A stretch of 64,000 nucleotides of DNA from an uncultured Ruegeria sp. (GTDB taxonomy: Bacteria; Pseudomonadota; Alphaproteobacteria; Rhodobacterales; Rhodobacteraceae). Shown in pieces: positions 17,804 to 28,274 of the stretch (positions are counted from its first letter, which is position 1; each line of letters begins with the position of its first letter). The DNA is taken from positions 120,707 to 184,706 of the forward strand of contig NZ_CANMFF010000011.1 in assembly GCF_947497005.1 (NCBI RefSeq). Direction: 5' to 3'. Below the pieces are notes generated by a model. The model was not told the DNA's origin. It saw only the letters and a list, made by a program, of their open reading frames with translations, and did not search any database. Position numbers and translations under genes: made by a program.

Positions 17804-18028
17804 CTAGTGAACGGCCACCGGGGACAGGTCATGTTCGCGTGCCAGCACAAAGGCCAGCTTGCGGTCAGCGACCAGCGCCAGTTGCTGTCCGTCGGAATCG
17901 TGGACGGCATAAAGCTGATCCAGATCGCCCGCCTGTTCTCGGACTTCCCGAGGTAGTTCAGATACGTCGACCGTTTTGACATAAACAATACGGTCGCCTT
18001 CAGCGTTGATTTCAATCGGTGTATTCAT
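17804..18028 (-). CDS. DUF1150 family protein
   Basis: 74 residues: MNTPIEINAEGDRIVYVKTVDVSELPREVREQ, then a beta-rich C-terminus YAVHDSDGQQLALVADRKLAF...HDLSPVAVH. It matches the DUF1150 family of alphaproteobacteria, whose function is unknown. It starts 5 bp after the end of hsp20, which is the usual gene partner, so it belongs to the heat-shock transcript; a role in protein quality control is inferred only from that context. Confidence 0.88.
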   Translation of the reverse strand: MNTPIEINAEGDRIVYVKTVDVSELPREVREQAGDLDQLYAVHDSDGQQLALVADRKLAFVLAREHDLSPVAVH

Positions 18029-18033
18029 TGCTC

Positions 18034-18447
18034 TTACCCCTTCCGTATGTTGATTGTCTGAACCACAGTTTCCGGCACGGCGCGGGTCAGATCCACATGC
18101 AGCAGACCGTTTTCCATGATCGCTTCGCCCACCTCGACCCCGTCGGCCAGCACATACATACGCTGGAATTGACGCGCCGCGATGCCACGGTGCAGGAATA
18201 TGCGCCCCTCGCTGTCGTCGCGCTGACGGCCCCGGATCACCAGTTGGCGGTCCTCGATAGTGATCGACAGATCCTCTTCGGCGAACCCGGCCACCGCCAG
18301 AGTGATGCGGTAGGAAAAGTCCGAGGTCTGTTCGATATTATAGGGCGGGTACCCTTCATTCCCGGCCTTTGCAGACCGCTCCAGAAGGCGTTCCAACTGC
18401 TCGAACCCCAATAGATGCGGGTATGAGCCAAGAGTAAGTTTCGACAC
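18034..18447 (-). CDS. Small heat-shock protein (Hsp20/alpha-crystallin)
   Basis: 137 residues with the alpha-crystallin domain YPPYNIEQTSDFSYRITLAVAGF...LVIRGRQ...FLHRGIAARQFQRMYVLADGVEV and the NGLLHVDLTRAVPE strand. It holds denatured proteins for refolding. The track ORF begins at 18624, but the GTG at 18447, preceded by AAGGACGAG, opens the conserved VSKLTLGSYPHLLGFEQL, so I use it. An RpoH-type promoter lies about 60 bp upstream. DUF1150 follows at 5 bp. Confidence 0.92.
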   Translation of the reverse strand: MSKLTLGSYPHLLGFEQLERLLERSAKAGNEGYPPYNIEQTSDFSYRITLAVAGFAEEDLSITIEDRQLVIRGRQRDDSEGRIFLHRGIAARQFQRMYVLADGVEVGEAIMENGLLHVDLTRAVPETVVQTINIRKG

Positions 18448-18515
18448 GTATTCTCGTCCTTTTTTGTCAAAGCGACGTGGTGTGCGGCCCCGTTGCGGCA
18501 ACCGCGTATAGTAGA

Positions 18516-18544
18516 ATATGGGAAGAAACCAGGATGTCCACAAG
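18516..18544 (-). promoter_or_regulatory. RpoH (sigma-32)-type promoter of hsp20
   Basis: On the minus strand CTTGTGG, then 14 bp, then TCCCATAT, close to the heat-shock consensus CTTGAA...CCCCATNT. The transcript would start about 60 bp before the GTG start of hsp20. Confidence 0.6.
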
Positions 18545-18610
18545 GTCTGGCGCGATAACGTCTTACACACTATCTTGTTGGAGACGCACCACAACCAGCC
18601 CGAGTCGCCA

Positions 18611-18835
18611 ATGAACGCGCCCACCGATCTTTCGATGAAAACAGATGAAGTTCTGCGGGTTGAATTGGAGGTTTTCCGCCGTCAACACCGCGATCTGGAC
18701 GAGGCGATCGAAGCGCTGCACGAGAAGGGAACAGCCGATCAGCTGACCCTGCGGCGCCTGAAAAAAGAGAAACTGCGCCTGAAAGACTTCATCCGGCTTA
18801 TCGAAGACCGCCTGACCCCCGATATCATCGCCTGA
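18611..18835 (+). CDS. DUF465/YdcH family protein
   Basis: 74 residues, all helical: EVLRVELEVFRRQHRDLDEAIEALHEKG...LRRLKKEKLRLKDFIRLIEDRL, the antiparallel hairpin of the YdcH/DUF465 family. Function unknown, though it is very common in proteobacteria. The track ORF extends to 18518 in frame, but the ATG at 18611 starts the family sequence and leaves the intergenic region to the divergent hsp20 promoter. It is followed 76 bp later by purE. Confidence 0.88.
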   Translation: MNAPTDLSMKTDEVLRVELEVFRRQHRDLDEAIEALHEKGTADQLTLRRLKKEKLRLKDFIRLIEDRLTPDIIA

Positions 18836-18850
18836 ACGCCTTGTACCGCA

Positions 18851-18878
18851 TTGCCAGGCAACCGGATTTGGCTATAGT
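18851..18878 (+). promoter_or_regulatory. Candidate sigma-70 promoter of purE
   Basis: TTGCCA and TATAGT with a 16 bp spacer lie 34 bp before the purE ATG, just after the DUF465 gene. The elements fit a housekeeping promoter, but there is no experimental support. Confidence 0.4.
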
Positions 18879-18911
18879 GCGCGCTCTTTCTGAGCGCAGG
18901 GACAGAAGCGG

Positions 18912-19397
18912 ATGAGCGATGTGAAAGTGGGGATCATCATGGGCAGCCAGTCGGACTGGCCCACGATGAAAGAAGCCGCGGATATTCTGGATGAACTGGG
19001 TGTCGCCTACGAGGCGCGCATCGTGTCGGCCCACCGCACGCCGGACCGGCTGTGGGATTATGGCAAGACCGCTGTTTCGCGCGGGCTTCAGGTGATTATC
19101 GCGGGTGCTGGAGGCGCTGCGCATTTGCCGGGCATGATGGCGTCGAAAACACGAGTGCCGGTGATTGGTGTTCCAGTGCAGACCCGCGCCTTGTCGGGTG
19201 TAGATTCGCTTTACTCCATCGTACAAATGCCCAAGGGTTTTCCGGTGGCGACCATGGCGATTGGGTCCGCTGGCGGGGCCAATGCGGGGCTGATGGCCGC
19301 AGGTATTCTGGCGCTGCAGGATGACGCATTGGCCGCACGGTTGGATAACTGGCGCGAGGCTTTGTCGGCTTCAATCCCCGAGGAACCGCAGGAATGA
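18912..19397 (+). CDS. purE: N5-carboxyaminoimidazole ribonucleotide mutase
   Basis: Converts N5-CAIR to CAIR in purine synthesis. The 161-residue protein has [15 protein letters not shown] and [13 protein letters not shown], with the catalytic histidine in SAHR, and [13 protein letters not shown]. These are diagnostic of class I PurE. It is followed by an NAD(P)-binding protein gene (ATGA overlap) and purK, so purE and purK are separated by one unexpected gene in the same operon. Confidence 0.96.
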   Translation: MSDVKVGIIMGSQSDWPTMKEAADILDELGVAYEARIVSAHRTPDRLWDYGKTAVSRGLQVIIAGAGGAAHLPGMMASKTRVPVIGVPVQTRALSGVDSLYSIVQMPKGFPVATMAIGSAGGANAGLMAAGILALQDDALAARLDNWREALSASIPEEPQE

Positions 19398-20149
19398 GCC
19401 GGATCGGCTTTATCGGCACCGGCCATATCGCCGCGCCAATTGCACGACTGATGGCGGCCAAAGGGCACGAGATCAGCGTGACCGAGCGCAATGCCGAAGT
19501 CTCCGCCAACTTGAAGGCGGAACTGGGCGCGACCGTTGCTGCACCTCAGGCCGTGATTGACGCCTCGGACATCGTGTTTCTGTGCCTGCGCCCTCATATC
19601 GCGGCCGAGGTACTGGCCCCCCTGACGTTCCGTGCAGATCAACAGATCGTTTCAGTGATGGCGGCCGTGTCAGCCGAGCAACTTGCCGCGCTTTGCGTAC
19701 CGGCGTCGGATTTCGTGCAGACCATCCCGCTTGGTTTTCTGGAAACCGGTGGTTGTCCAATGGCGGCTTTTGGCAATGATCGCCTGCTGGCCGAGCTGTT
19801 TGAGCCAGAAAATCCTGTGGTCAAAGTTACGAATGAAGCCGCGCTGAACGCGCATTTCGCCATTTGCGCCATGGTTCCGGGCATTCTGGATTTGATGGCA
19901 ACCGGGGCCAAATGGCTGGGTGACGTGACCGGCGATACGGACGGGGCTGAGTTCTATACCACGCAATTGATGGCGGGTTTTCTGGCTTCGATGGACAAAG
20001 GCACTGCCGGACGATTGGCGCAGGAGCGTGACGCGCTGGCGACCGACGGCACGTTGAGCCTGCAGATGACAGATACCCTGAAGAATCAGGACGCACATAA
20101 GGCGCTGCGTTCAGCGCTTGGCGCAATTGGCAAACGTTTGGAGAGTTGA
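19394..20149 (+). CDS. NAD(P)-binding oxidoreductase related to ProC
   Basis: 251 residues with the Rossmann start [20 protein letters not shown] and [10 protein letters not shown] after the second strand, then [17 protein letters not shown] and [18 protein letters not shown] as in ProC/F420-NADP oxidoreductase-like proteins. The C-terminal half is helical. It lacks the ProC SPGGTT signature, so it is probably not a second pyrroline-5-carboxylate reductase. Its ATG overlaps the purE stop and purK starts 2 bp after its stop, so expression is linked to purine synthesis. The substrate is unknown. Confidence 0.82.
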   Translation: MSRIGFIGTGHIAAPIARLMAAKGHEISVTERNAEVSANLKAELGATVAAPQAVIDASDIVFLCLRPHIAAEVLAPLTFRADQQIVSVMAAVSAEQLAALCVPASDFVQTIPLGFLETGGCPMAAFGNDRLLAELFEPENPVVKVTNEAALNAHFAICAMVPGILDLMATGAKWLGDVTGDTDGAEFYTTQLMAGFLASMDKGTAGRLAQERDALATDGTLSLQMTDTLKNQDAHKALRSALGAIGKRLES

Positions 20150-20151
20150 AG

Positions 20152-21219
20152 ATGGCGGAAATGCTTGCCCAAGGCGCGGTGATCGGAATTCTGGGGGGCG
20201 GTCAACTGGGACGGATGCTGTCTGTGGCGGCCTCCAGATTGGGCTTTGTCAGCCATATCTACGAGCCGGGCGCAAACCCGCCTGCCGAGCAGGTTGCGGA
20301 CCGGGTCACAACAGCAGCTTATGACGATGTTGAGGCGCTGAGAGTTTTTGCTGATGCCGTCGACGTCATCACCTATGAGTTCGAGAACATCCCGACTGAA
20401 GCGCTGGACATTCTGGAAGCCCATTGTCCGATCCGCCCCGGACGCGAGGCGCTGCGCGTCAGTCAGGATCGCCTGACCGAAAAGACCTTTCTGCAAGAGC
20501 TGGCCCTGAAGACGGCCCCGTATGCGGATGTAACTGATCTGGGCAGCATGAAGGAAGCGATCGACCAAATCGGCACCCCTGCTATCCTCAAGACCCGCCG
20601 CTTTGGCTATGACGGCAAGGGACAAGCCCGGCTGCGTAGCCCTGAGGATGCAACGGCCGCTTTGGCCGATATGGCTGGTGCGCCTGCCGTTCTGGAAGGC
20701 TTCGTGGATTTTTCGCATGAGGTCTCGATCATCGCGGCACGCGGGCTGGACGGTCAGGTCGCCTGTTTCGACCCCGGTGAGAATGTGCACCGTGACGGTA
20801 TTCTGCACACGACCACCATCCCCGCCCGCTTGTCCCCTGGTCAGCGCACTGACGCGATCCTGCTGGCGGCCAATATCCTGAATGCGCTGGAATATGTGGG
20901 CGTCATGGGGGTTGAGCTTTTTGTAACGCCCAGCGGATTGATCGTGAACGAGATTGCGCCACGGGTCCATAACTCGGGCCACTGGACGCAGAACGGCTGC
21001 GCCGTGGATCAGTTCGAACAGCATATCCGAGCCGTGGCGGGATGGCCTTTGGGTGATGGGCAGCGTCATTCGGACGTGGTGATGGAAAACCTGATCGGCG
21101 ACGACATGGACCGGGTGCCCGAACTTGCACGCGAACGGGACGTGGCATTGCATCTATACGGCAAGGCCGAGGTTAAAGCCGGGCGCAAGATGGGGCATTT
21201 CAACCGCATCAAACGTTAA
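20152..21219 (+). CDS. purK: 5-(carboxyamino)imidazole ribonucleotide synthase
   Basis: ATP-dependent carboxylation of AIR to N5-CAIR. The 355-residue ATP-grasp protein starts MAEMLAQGAVIGILGGGQLGRML and carries KTRRFGYDGKGQARL, EGFVDFSHEVSIIAARG and NEIAPRVHNSGHWTQNGC, all typical of PurK. The track begins with TTG at 20146; the ATG at 20152 with GGAGAG six bases upstream is preferred. It follows the NAD(P)-binding protein gene immediately. Confidence 0.96.
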   Translation: MAEMLAQGAVIGILGGGQLGRMLSVAASRLGFVSHIYEPGANPPAEQVADRVTTAAYDDVEALRVFADAVDVITYEFENIPTEALDILEAHCPIRPGREALRVSQDRLTEKTFLQELALKTAPYADVTDLGSMKEAIDQIGTPAILKTRRFGYDGKGQARLRSPEDATAALADMAGAPAVLEGFVDFSHEVSIIAARGLDGQVACFDPGENVHRDGILHTTTIPARLSPGQRTDAILLAANILNALEYVGVMGVELFVTPSGLIVNEIAPRVHNSGHWTQNGCAVDQFEQHIRAVAGWPLGDGQRHSDVVMENLIGDDMDRVPELARERDVALHLYGKAEVKAGRKMGHFNRIKR

Positions 21220-21280
21220 CGTTGTCGCGCGCACGGCGTCTTCGGCAAAACGAATGAGAAAAGGTGAGGCCTGTTCGCGC

Positions 21281-22432
21281 CTAACCGACGAACCGTGCTG
21301 CGATGTCACCTGACATATAGCTGACGCGCCCACCGGCCAAGGTGGCCGCGACGCGTTGGGTTTCCGAATCCAGTATGACCAAATCTGCGCGTTTGCCAGG
21401 GGCGAGCGTGCCCCGGTCCTGCAAGTCCAGCACCTGTGCGGGCCCGGATGAGATCAGCGTCCAGGCCCCAGCCATATCCAGCAGGCCGGTTTTGGCCAAC
21501 ATCAGCGCTGCGCGGCGCGGGCTGGGATAGTGGTAATCCGAAGCCAACGCATCACAGAGACCCATGGCGATCAGTTCGACCGCGCTGGCGTTTCCTTTGT
21601 GCGACCCACCCCGCACCACATTGGGCGAGCCGAGGATTATGTGGTCCCCGGCAGAACGTGCGGCCTCGGCGGCCTCAAGCGTTTCGGGGAATTCGGCGAT
21701 GCGCACGCCTCGATCACGCCACCATGCCCGTGTCTCGGCGGTTGCGTCATCGTGGCTGCCCAGACGCACGTCCATTTCGATGAGTTCAGCGCTGAGTGCT
21801 TCGATTGCAGCGGGCACCTCGTATCTGCGGGCATGCATATTGAGCAGCATCTCAAAATGCGCATCCGGATTGCGTCCGGCTTTCAGCGCCTGCCCAGTCA
21901 GGCGCGGTGGTTTCTTGCGCTGTGCCAAACGATCATGCGGCAGGTGATCATTGAACACCACATAAGGCACCTTCCAATCCGCTATGCGACGGGCCAGACC
22001 ATCGTAGTCCTCGAGCATGTTGGTCTCGAACCGCAATTGCGGGATCAGATCCGTGACGGCGCTGTGTTTGACAGCCGCGATTGCATTGAACACCTGCGCG
22101 GCAAACTCCGGGCCACGCACGCCACCTTCCCAACTGTAGAACTGAGCCAGCACGGCGGTAGTGATGCCATTGGCGGCCAGTTCGGCCTCGACCGACAAGA
22201 TACCTTCATTCATCTGCTTCATCGCTCCCCGGCGCGGGGCGATATGGCGTTCAAACCCGTCACCATGCAGGTCGATGATACCAGGCAGAACCAAATAGCC
22301 CGTCAGATCAATCCTGCGCCTGGTTAGGTCTTCTTGCACCACGCCCTCTGCGATGGTCAGATCGACGCGTGACAGGCCATCACCCGGCACCAGAACCTCT
22401 GCGCCAGTCAAAGTCAGGTCCAGTGCAGTCAT
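21281..22432 (-). CDS. phnM: PhnM-like amidohydrolase (RPnTP diphosphatase family)
   Basis: 383 residues of the amidohydrolase superfamily. [53 protein letters not shown] and DYHYPSP are the motifs of PhnM, which removes pyrophosphate from ribose-1-methylphosphonate triphosphate in phosphonate breakdown. No other phn gene is in the window, so it may have another substrate or be an unlinked copy. The track ORF begins at 22513, but the ATG at 22432 overlaps the lipase stop (ATGA) and opens the family start. Confidence 0.85.
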   Translation of the reverse strand: MTALDLTLTGAEVLVPGDGLSRVDLTIAEGVVQEDLTRRRIDLTGYLVLPGIIDLHGDGFERHIAPRRGAMKQMNEGILSVEAELAANGITTAVLAQFYSWEGGVRGPEFAAQVFNAIAAVKHSAVTDLIPQLRFETNMLEDYDGLARRIADWKVPYVVFNDHLPHDRLAQRKKPPRLTGQALKAGRNPDAHFEMLLNMHARRYEVPAAIEALSAELIEMDVRLGSHDDATAETRAWWRDRGVRIAEFPETLEAAEAARSAGDHIILGSPNVVRGGSHKGNASAVELIAMGLCDALASDYHYPSPRRAALMLAKTGLLDMAGAWTLISSGPAQVLDLQDRGTLAPGKRADLVILDSETQRVAATLAGGRVSYMSGDIAARFVG

Positions 22433-23202
22433 TGTGTGGGCTCCGAATCCGGTTCCGAGCAGTCTTGCCCGATACAGATCTCGTCTATTATTTCTGTCAC
22501 ACCGTCCAGCCACGTGATCTGCGGATCGAAGCGGCCAAATTCGATGAAATGCAGCGCCTGAGCCATAACGCGCGGGTTGTTCATCATGAAGGTATGGGTC
22601 ACAGGCAGAACAAGATGATCGGCCATCCCTTCGACCTTCGTCGTTTCAACCGAGACCTTGCCGTCATCCTGCCCATCAATCAGCGAGGAAAACAGCGGGT
22701 TGAGAGAGTTTTTGCCCGCGATCACGCCAAGCTCAAAATCCACCGGCGGCAGGCGGCGCGGGATGCCTTCGGGGCCTGTACCCAATTGCAGGCCTGCGGG
22801 GCCATTCAGATATCCAAACACCTCCCACGCGCTAAGCTCATCGACCAGTTGGCTGCCCTGATTGGGCGGGCCGAGCATGACGACACGGCCCAGGTTTTCG
22901 GGGCGATGGTCCTGCAGCCAATAGCGCAACAGGATGCCACCCATGGAATGCGCAACAACATTGGCCTTGTCTTCACCGCAAGCCGCGAGCGCGTCCGGGA
23001 TGGTTTGTTCCGCCAGTTCGGGGATGCCGATTTCGGTCGATGGGTAACCGTGGCGTACAACAGTGTAGTCATGCGCCTTGAACAGCTGCTCCATCACGGT
23101 GAACGAGGCCTCGGTTCGCGCAAGACCATGCAGCAGAACAACGCATTTCGCGCTGGCTGCGGCGGGAACAAGGCAAAAGAGTAAGGCGATCAGAAATCTC
23201 AT
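22429..23202 (-). CDS. Secreted/periplasmic alpha/beta hydrolase, lipase-like
   Basis: 257 residues with a clean signal peptide ([18 protein letters not shown], cleavage before KC) and then [16 protein letters not shown] as the oxyanion region and [15 protein letters not shown] as the nucleophile elbow with the catalytic serine. LGPPNQGSQ and [10 protein letters not shown], holding the probable histidine, follow the esterase/lipase pattern. An esterase acting in the periplasm is inferred. The track ORF runs to 23619 into another gene; I place the start at residue 140, where the signal peptide begins. Its stop overlaps the phnM-like start. Confidence 0.82.
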   Translation of the reverse strand: MRFLIALLFCLVPAAASAKCVVLLHGLARTEASFTVMEQLFKAHDYTVVRHGYPSTEIGIPELAEQTIPDALAACGEDKANVVAHSMGGILLRYWLQDHRPENLGRVVMLGPPNQGSQLVDELSAWEVFGYLNGPAGLQLGTGPEGIPRRLPPVDFELGVIAGKNSLNPLFSSLIDGQDDGKVSVETTKVEGMADHLVLPVTHTFMMNNPRVMAQALHFIEFGRFDPQITWLDGVTEIIDEICIGQDCSEPDSEPTQ

Positions 23203-23240
23203 AACCGCCAGATAAAGCCTATGAGCCCCTGATAAAAGCC

Positions 23241-24083
23241 CTAGCCCCGTTGACGTCGCAGCATGGCCAGCGCAATTCCACCCAAAACCAGCCCTGCGCC
23301 AACCCAAAGCCGCGCGTTCGCGGTTTCGCCCAGCAGCACAATACCGCCAAAAATAGCGATGACCGGCACGCTGAGCTGAACGACAGCCGCCGCTGACGGT
23401 GCCAATTGAGGCAACACGCGATACCACAATGCATAGCCTAGACCAGAGGTTACCCCGCCGGACAGCGCGGCCAACAGATACCCTGTTCCGTTCATCTGCC
23501 AGACGCCGCCGCTGGCCAGCAACGCCAAAGCAGTCAACGGCAACGCGACGATAAAGTTGGCGGCTGTTCCCTCCAGAGGGTTCGTTTCTGATCGCCCGGC
23601 TATCGAATAGAGGGCCCAACCGATACCAGCAGCGACCATCAGGGTCGCGCCGAACAGGTCAACCTGAAAGGTACCGGAGGGCCAGAGTACAAAGGCCAGA
23701 CCTGCAAGCGCAACCCCGGCCCCCGCCGCTTGCCGCGCGGTCGGATTTGCGCCGGTCAGGGCGCCGATCGAAAACATGGTGATTTGCACGACGCCAAACA
23801 GGATCAAAGCGCCCAGCCCTGCATCCAGTGTCAGGTAAGCAAGCGAAAACCCGATCATGTAGAGCGTCAGTGACCCAGCACCAAAGGCCCGCCTTCGATT
23901 GCGCAGCGGAAGATGCCCCCCACGCGCCAGCACAAGAGCGGCCAATACCACCGCACCGGTCAGCACCCGCACGATCGCAAACCCAGCAGGATCACTGGCC
24001 CCGCTGTCAATTGCCAGGCGGTTCAGGATGGAATTCGCCGCAAAGGCGCACATGGTCAGGGCGGTTAGAAAGAACAGTCGCAT
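23241..24083 (-). CDS. EamA-family (DMT) transporter
   Basis: 280 residues with about ten predicted membrane helices in two similar halves, the second starting near [21 protein letters not shown]. Motifs such as [15 protein letters not shown] and [18 protein letters not shown] are characteristic of the drug/metabolite transporter superfamily. The substrate is not predictable. The track begins with a GTG at 24119; the ATG at 24083 ([19 protein letters not shown]) starts the first helix and is preferred. It precedes the lipase/phnM pair with 38 bp between. Confidence 0.85.
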   Translation of the reverse strand: MRLFFLTALTMCAFAANSILNRLAIDSGASDPAGFAIVRVLTGAVVLAALVLARGGHLPLRNRRRAFGAGSLTLYMIGFSLAYLTLDAGLGALILFGVVQITMFSIGALTGANPTARQAAGAGVALAGLAFVLWPSGTFQVDLFGATLMVAAGIGWALYSIAGRSETNPLEGTAANFIVALPLTALALLASGGVWQMNGTGYLLAALSGGVTSGLGYALWYRVLPQLAPSAAAVVQLSVPVIAIFGGIVLLGETANARLWVGAGLVLGGIALAMLRRQRG

Positions 24084-24198
24084 AAAAACCGCATATCCGG
24101 TTGTGGGCAATATGGACACTCATATTGCACGTAAGCGCCGCCTACCCTTCACATTTTTCAGAATACTCCAGTCGAACGCGTGGTCGGGCACTGGCATA

Positions 24199-24237
24199 CA
24201 AACGAATCGGGGCCGCCCAATGGCGACCCCGTTCGTT
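24199..24237 (-). terminator. Terminator-like hairpin after groEL
   Basis: On the minus strand AACGAACGGGGTCGCC pairs with GGCGGCCCCGATTCGTT around a short loop, with one bulge. It is a strong stem about 20 bp after the groEL stop but is followed only by TTTGTATG, so it may act more as an mRNA-stabilising or weak terminator structure. Confidence 0.55.
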
Positions 24238-24257
24238 AGCACTATGGCCTAAGCAGC

Positions 24258-25937
<1,680 letters not shown>

Positions 25938-25956
25938 TCAGAGAAAGCGCGTGGGC

Positions 25957-26244
25957 TTACTCGATGATCCCCATGATGTCGCTTTCTTTCATCATCAGCA
26001 GCTCTTCGCCGTCGACCTGAACCTCGGTGCCCGACCATTTGCCGAACAGGATCTTGTCACCAGCTTTTACAGCCATCGCGATCAGCTCGCCGCTGTCCTT
26101 GCGCGCGCCTTCGCCGGTTGAGACGACTTCGCCTTCGCTGGGCTTTTCTTTTGCGCTGTCAGGAATGATCAGGCCGCCTGCGGTTTTCTCTTCGCTTTCG
26201 GTACGGCGAACCAGCACACGGTCATGAAGCGGTTTCAATGCCAT
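25957..26244 (-). CDS. groS: Co-chaperonin GroES
   Basis: 95 residues beginning [34 protein letters not shown] and ending [14 protein letters not shown], the complete GroES sequence pattern including the mobile loop. It caps the GroEL ring. First gene of the groSL operon, 58 bp after the CIRCE operator, with 55 bp before groEL. Confidence 0.98.
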   Translation of the reverse strand: MALKPLHDRVLVRRTESEEKTAGGLIIPDSAKEKPSEGEVVSTGEGARKDSGELIAMAVKAGDKILFGKWSGTEVQVDGEELLMMKESDIMGIIE

Positions 26245-26302
26245 CTTTGTAGCTCCTTGGGCTCAAAGTTTGTTTATCCTCCCCTCGCCTTCCGACGAGG
26301 CG

Positions 26303-26329
26303 TTAGCACTCAGATTATGTGAGTGATAA
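26303..26329 (-). promoter_or_regulatory. CIRCE operator for HrcA
   Basis: TTAGCACTC-N9-GAGTGATAA; the consensus is TTAGCACTC-N9-GAGTGCTAA, so one base of the right arm differs. The site is in the leader just downstream of the -10 element of the groS promoter, the usual position for repression by HrcA. Confidence 0.92.
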
Positions 26330-26336
26330 CGACGCA

Positions 26337-26369
26337 TAGCTAGGGAGTCTCAAACACCGAGTCAACAAG
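26337..26369 (-). promoter_or_regulatory. groSL promoter
   Basis: On the minus strand CTTGTTGACT gives a TTGACT -35 box overlapped by CTTG of a heat-shock box; 17 bp on is TAGCTA as -10, with CCCTAGCT also fitting a sigma-32-like -10. Both sigma-70 and RpoH use are conceivable. The CIRCE operator follows. Confidence 0.5.
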
Positions 26370-26398
26370 TTGTAGGGGATTTTTTTTCGCGGCTTGGG

Positions 26399-27073
26399 TC
26401 AGTCAGCCTGTTCCCAACTGTAGGCCCAGTGTTTCAATCCGTCCGCCCCTTGAGACGTAAGCCCGTAGATGCCCTTTTCAACCTTCTCAAACCAACCATA
26501 GTGATTTTCCCGCATAAGCCGGGTGGCAATCGGAACACCAACCGACTTGGCAACCTCGGCCCCTTTGGCCGGGCCATTCTCAGCCAAAAAGGCTGCGCAT
26601 TTCAGCGCATCCTGCCGATAGGCCGTCACGATGCCATGGCGTGTTGCACCCCCGGCGTTCGGGTCTCCATCCAGCCGGTCGAACTCGCGCAGCAAACGCG
26701 CGGCCCTGGCCTTGTTCTTGCGGGGTGCATAAGGGCCGGGGTCGCATTGCACCTCAACCGTGCCATCAGTCCGTACAGTGATCAGCCCCAGCCCAAGCCT
26801 TCTGCACAGTGCAAGGTTATCCTTCAACGCGCGCCGGGCGGCTCGCCCCGTGGGTTTGCTGACCGCAATGTAAACCTGATCCGTGATTTTCAGCCGCGTG
26901 ATCGCCTGATGGAACAGCGCCAGAGTGAACCTGAGCTTGAGTTCGACAATCACAGGCTCATCCCCATCGCGCATTGCAACGATGTCGGCCGCGCCGACCT
27001 CGCCCTTGACGGTGTACCCCTGACGTTCCAGCAGCGTTTTGATCGGGGGATAGAGATCCTGCTCGCGGTTCAT
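26399..27073 (-). CDS. DUF2161 family protein, PD-(D/E)XK nuclease-like fold
   Basis: 224 residues. EVGAADIVAMRDGDEPVIVELKLRF has the E...D...ExK arrangement of PD-(D/E)XK enzymes, and ITRLKITDQVYIAVSKPTGRAARRAL follows. The C-terminal part (TRLMRENHYGWFEKVEKGIYGLTSQG) looks like a winged helix. This matches the DUF2161 family of rhodobacteria, whose biological role is unknown (annotated as phosphodiesterase-like). It lies alone, divergent from the TraB/GumN gene. Confidence 0.85.
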   Translation of the reverse strand: MNREQDLYPPIKTLLERQGYTVKGEVGAADIVAMRDGDEPVIVELKLRFTLALFHQAITRLKITDQVYIAVSKPTGRAARRALKDNLALCRRLGLGLITVRTDGTVEVQCDPGPYAPRKNKARAARLLREFDRLDGDPNAGGATRHGIVTAYRQDALKCAAFLAENGPAKGAEVAKSVGVPIATRLMRENHYGWFEKVEKGIYGLTSQGADGLKHWAYSWEQAD

Positions 27074-27183
27074 GCGCCTATGCTACGCAGATTGTTGGGG
27101 AATACCAGACGGACTGCTTGAACATCGGCTGGAGGCATGGCTATGTCTGGTTTCAACTGTTCGACCTTACTCAGGCGGGTTCC

Positions 27184-28164
27184 ATGCGTTTGCTGACAAC
27201 TCTTGCTTTCCTTCTGTTTCCGATCTCGGCCCAGGCCGTGTGTGAAGGGGCGGATCTGCGGCCGCAACTGTCTGCTGAAACCCGGGCTGAGTTGCAAAAC
27301 GCCGTGGCCGACATCGCCTATCCCGAGGGCAATCACTGGATTGCACGCAAAGGCGACACCGTTCTGCATATCATAGGCACGTTACATACGTTCGACCCGC
27401 GCATGGAGGATGTCGTTGATCGCCTGTCACCCGAACTGAGCAAGGTCGACGCGTTCTATTTCGAAGTCACCCAAGCGGAAATGGACGCCTTCGAAAAGAA
27501 TATGGCCAACGACCTGAGCGCTGTGATGATGACCTCGGGGCCCACATTGATCGACCTGATGACGGAGGAGGATTGGGCAGCGCTATCTACGGCACTGGCG
27601 CAACGCGGCATCCCCGGCTGGATGGCGGCCAAAATGCGCCCGTGGTTCCTGACCATGATGCTAAGCATCCCGCCCTGCATGATTGAAGATCCCAACGCTA
27701 CCTATGGAATGGACGCCCGCCTGACCGATCTGGCCGTGGACAAAGCTATCCCTCAATACTCACTGGAACGCATCGAAGACCTGATTGCCATGTTTGACAG
27801 CCATCCGCTGGAGGAACAGGTCGAATCGCTGGTGCGTCTGTCCGGGGCCATGCAGGGCAATGCTGACCAGCTGGCCACCATGACCAACGCCTATATGGAA
27901 GAAAAACACGCCGAGATCATGCAGTTTGCCCGCCTTCAGGGGCTGGAGCAGTCAGGACTGAGCCCCAAGGTTTTTGATGAGGAATGGCAAGGGTTCGAAC
28001 AGCAATTGCTGGTGCAGCGAAACGCCAGTTGGATGGAACAGATTCTGGACATCAGGGACCAGACGGTTGTCATAGCAGTCGGCGCGGGACATCTGAGTGA
28101 TGACCACGGCCTGCTGAACCAGCTGGAGCAGGCCGGATACACTCTGACACGCGCTGCGTTCTGA
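27184..28164 (+). CDS. TraB/GumN family periplasmic protein
   Basis: 326 residues with a signal peptide (MRLLTTLAFLLFPISAQA, cleavage before VCEG), followed by HIIGTLHTFDPRMEDVV (the GTxH motif), VTQAEMDAF, GMDARLTDLAVDK and, at the end, VVIAVGAGHLSDDHGLL with a second histidine. This fold (TIKI/GumN/TraB) is thought to be a metalloprotease-like hydrolase. The track ORF starts at 27118; the ATG at 27184 begins the signal peptide. Substrate unknown. Confidence 0.87.
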   Translation: MRLLTTLAFLLFPISAQAVCEGADLRPQLSAETRAELQNAVADIAYPEGNHWIARKGDTVLHIIGTLHTFDPRMEDVVDRLSPELSKVDAFYFEVTQAEMDAFEKNMANDLSAVMMTSGPTLIDLMTEEDWAALSTALAQRGIPGWMAAKMRPWFLTMMLSIPPCMIEDPNATYGMDARLTDLAVDKAIPQYSLERIEDLIAMFDSHPLEEQVESLVRLSGAMQGNADQLATMTNAYMEEKHAEIMQFARLQGLEQSGLSPKVFDEEWQGFEQQLLVQRNASWMEQILDIRDQTVVIAVGAGHLSDDHGLLNQLEQAGYTLTRAAF

Positions 28165-28274
28165 TCCGGTTCGGCGGTTTTCAGACCAAGCGTCGCAGAC
28201 CGGCTGCTGCAGCGTGACAACAGCGTTTACCCGCCCTATAACGCGCGCAAAATTCCAATCCGCAGGACTCTGAC

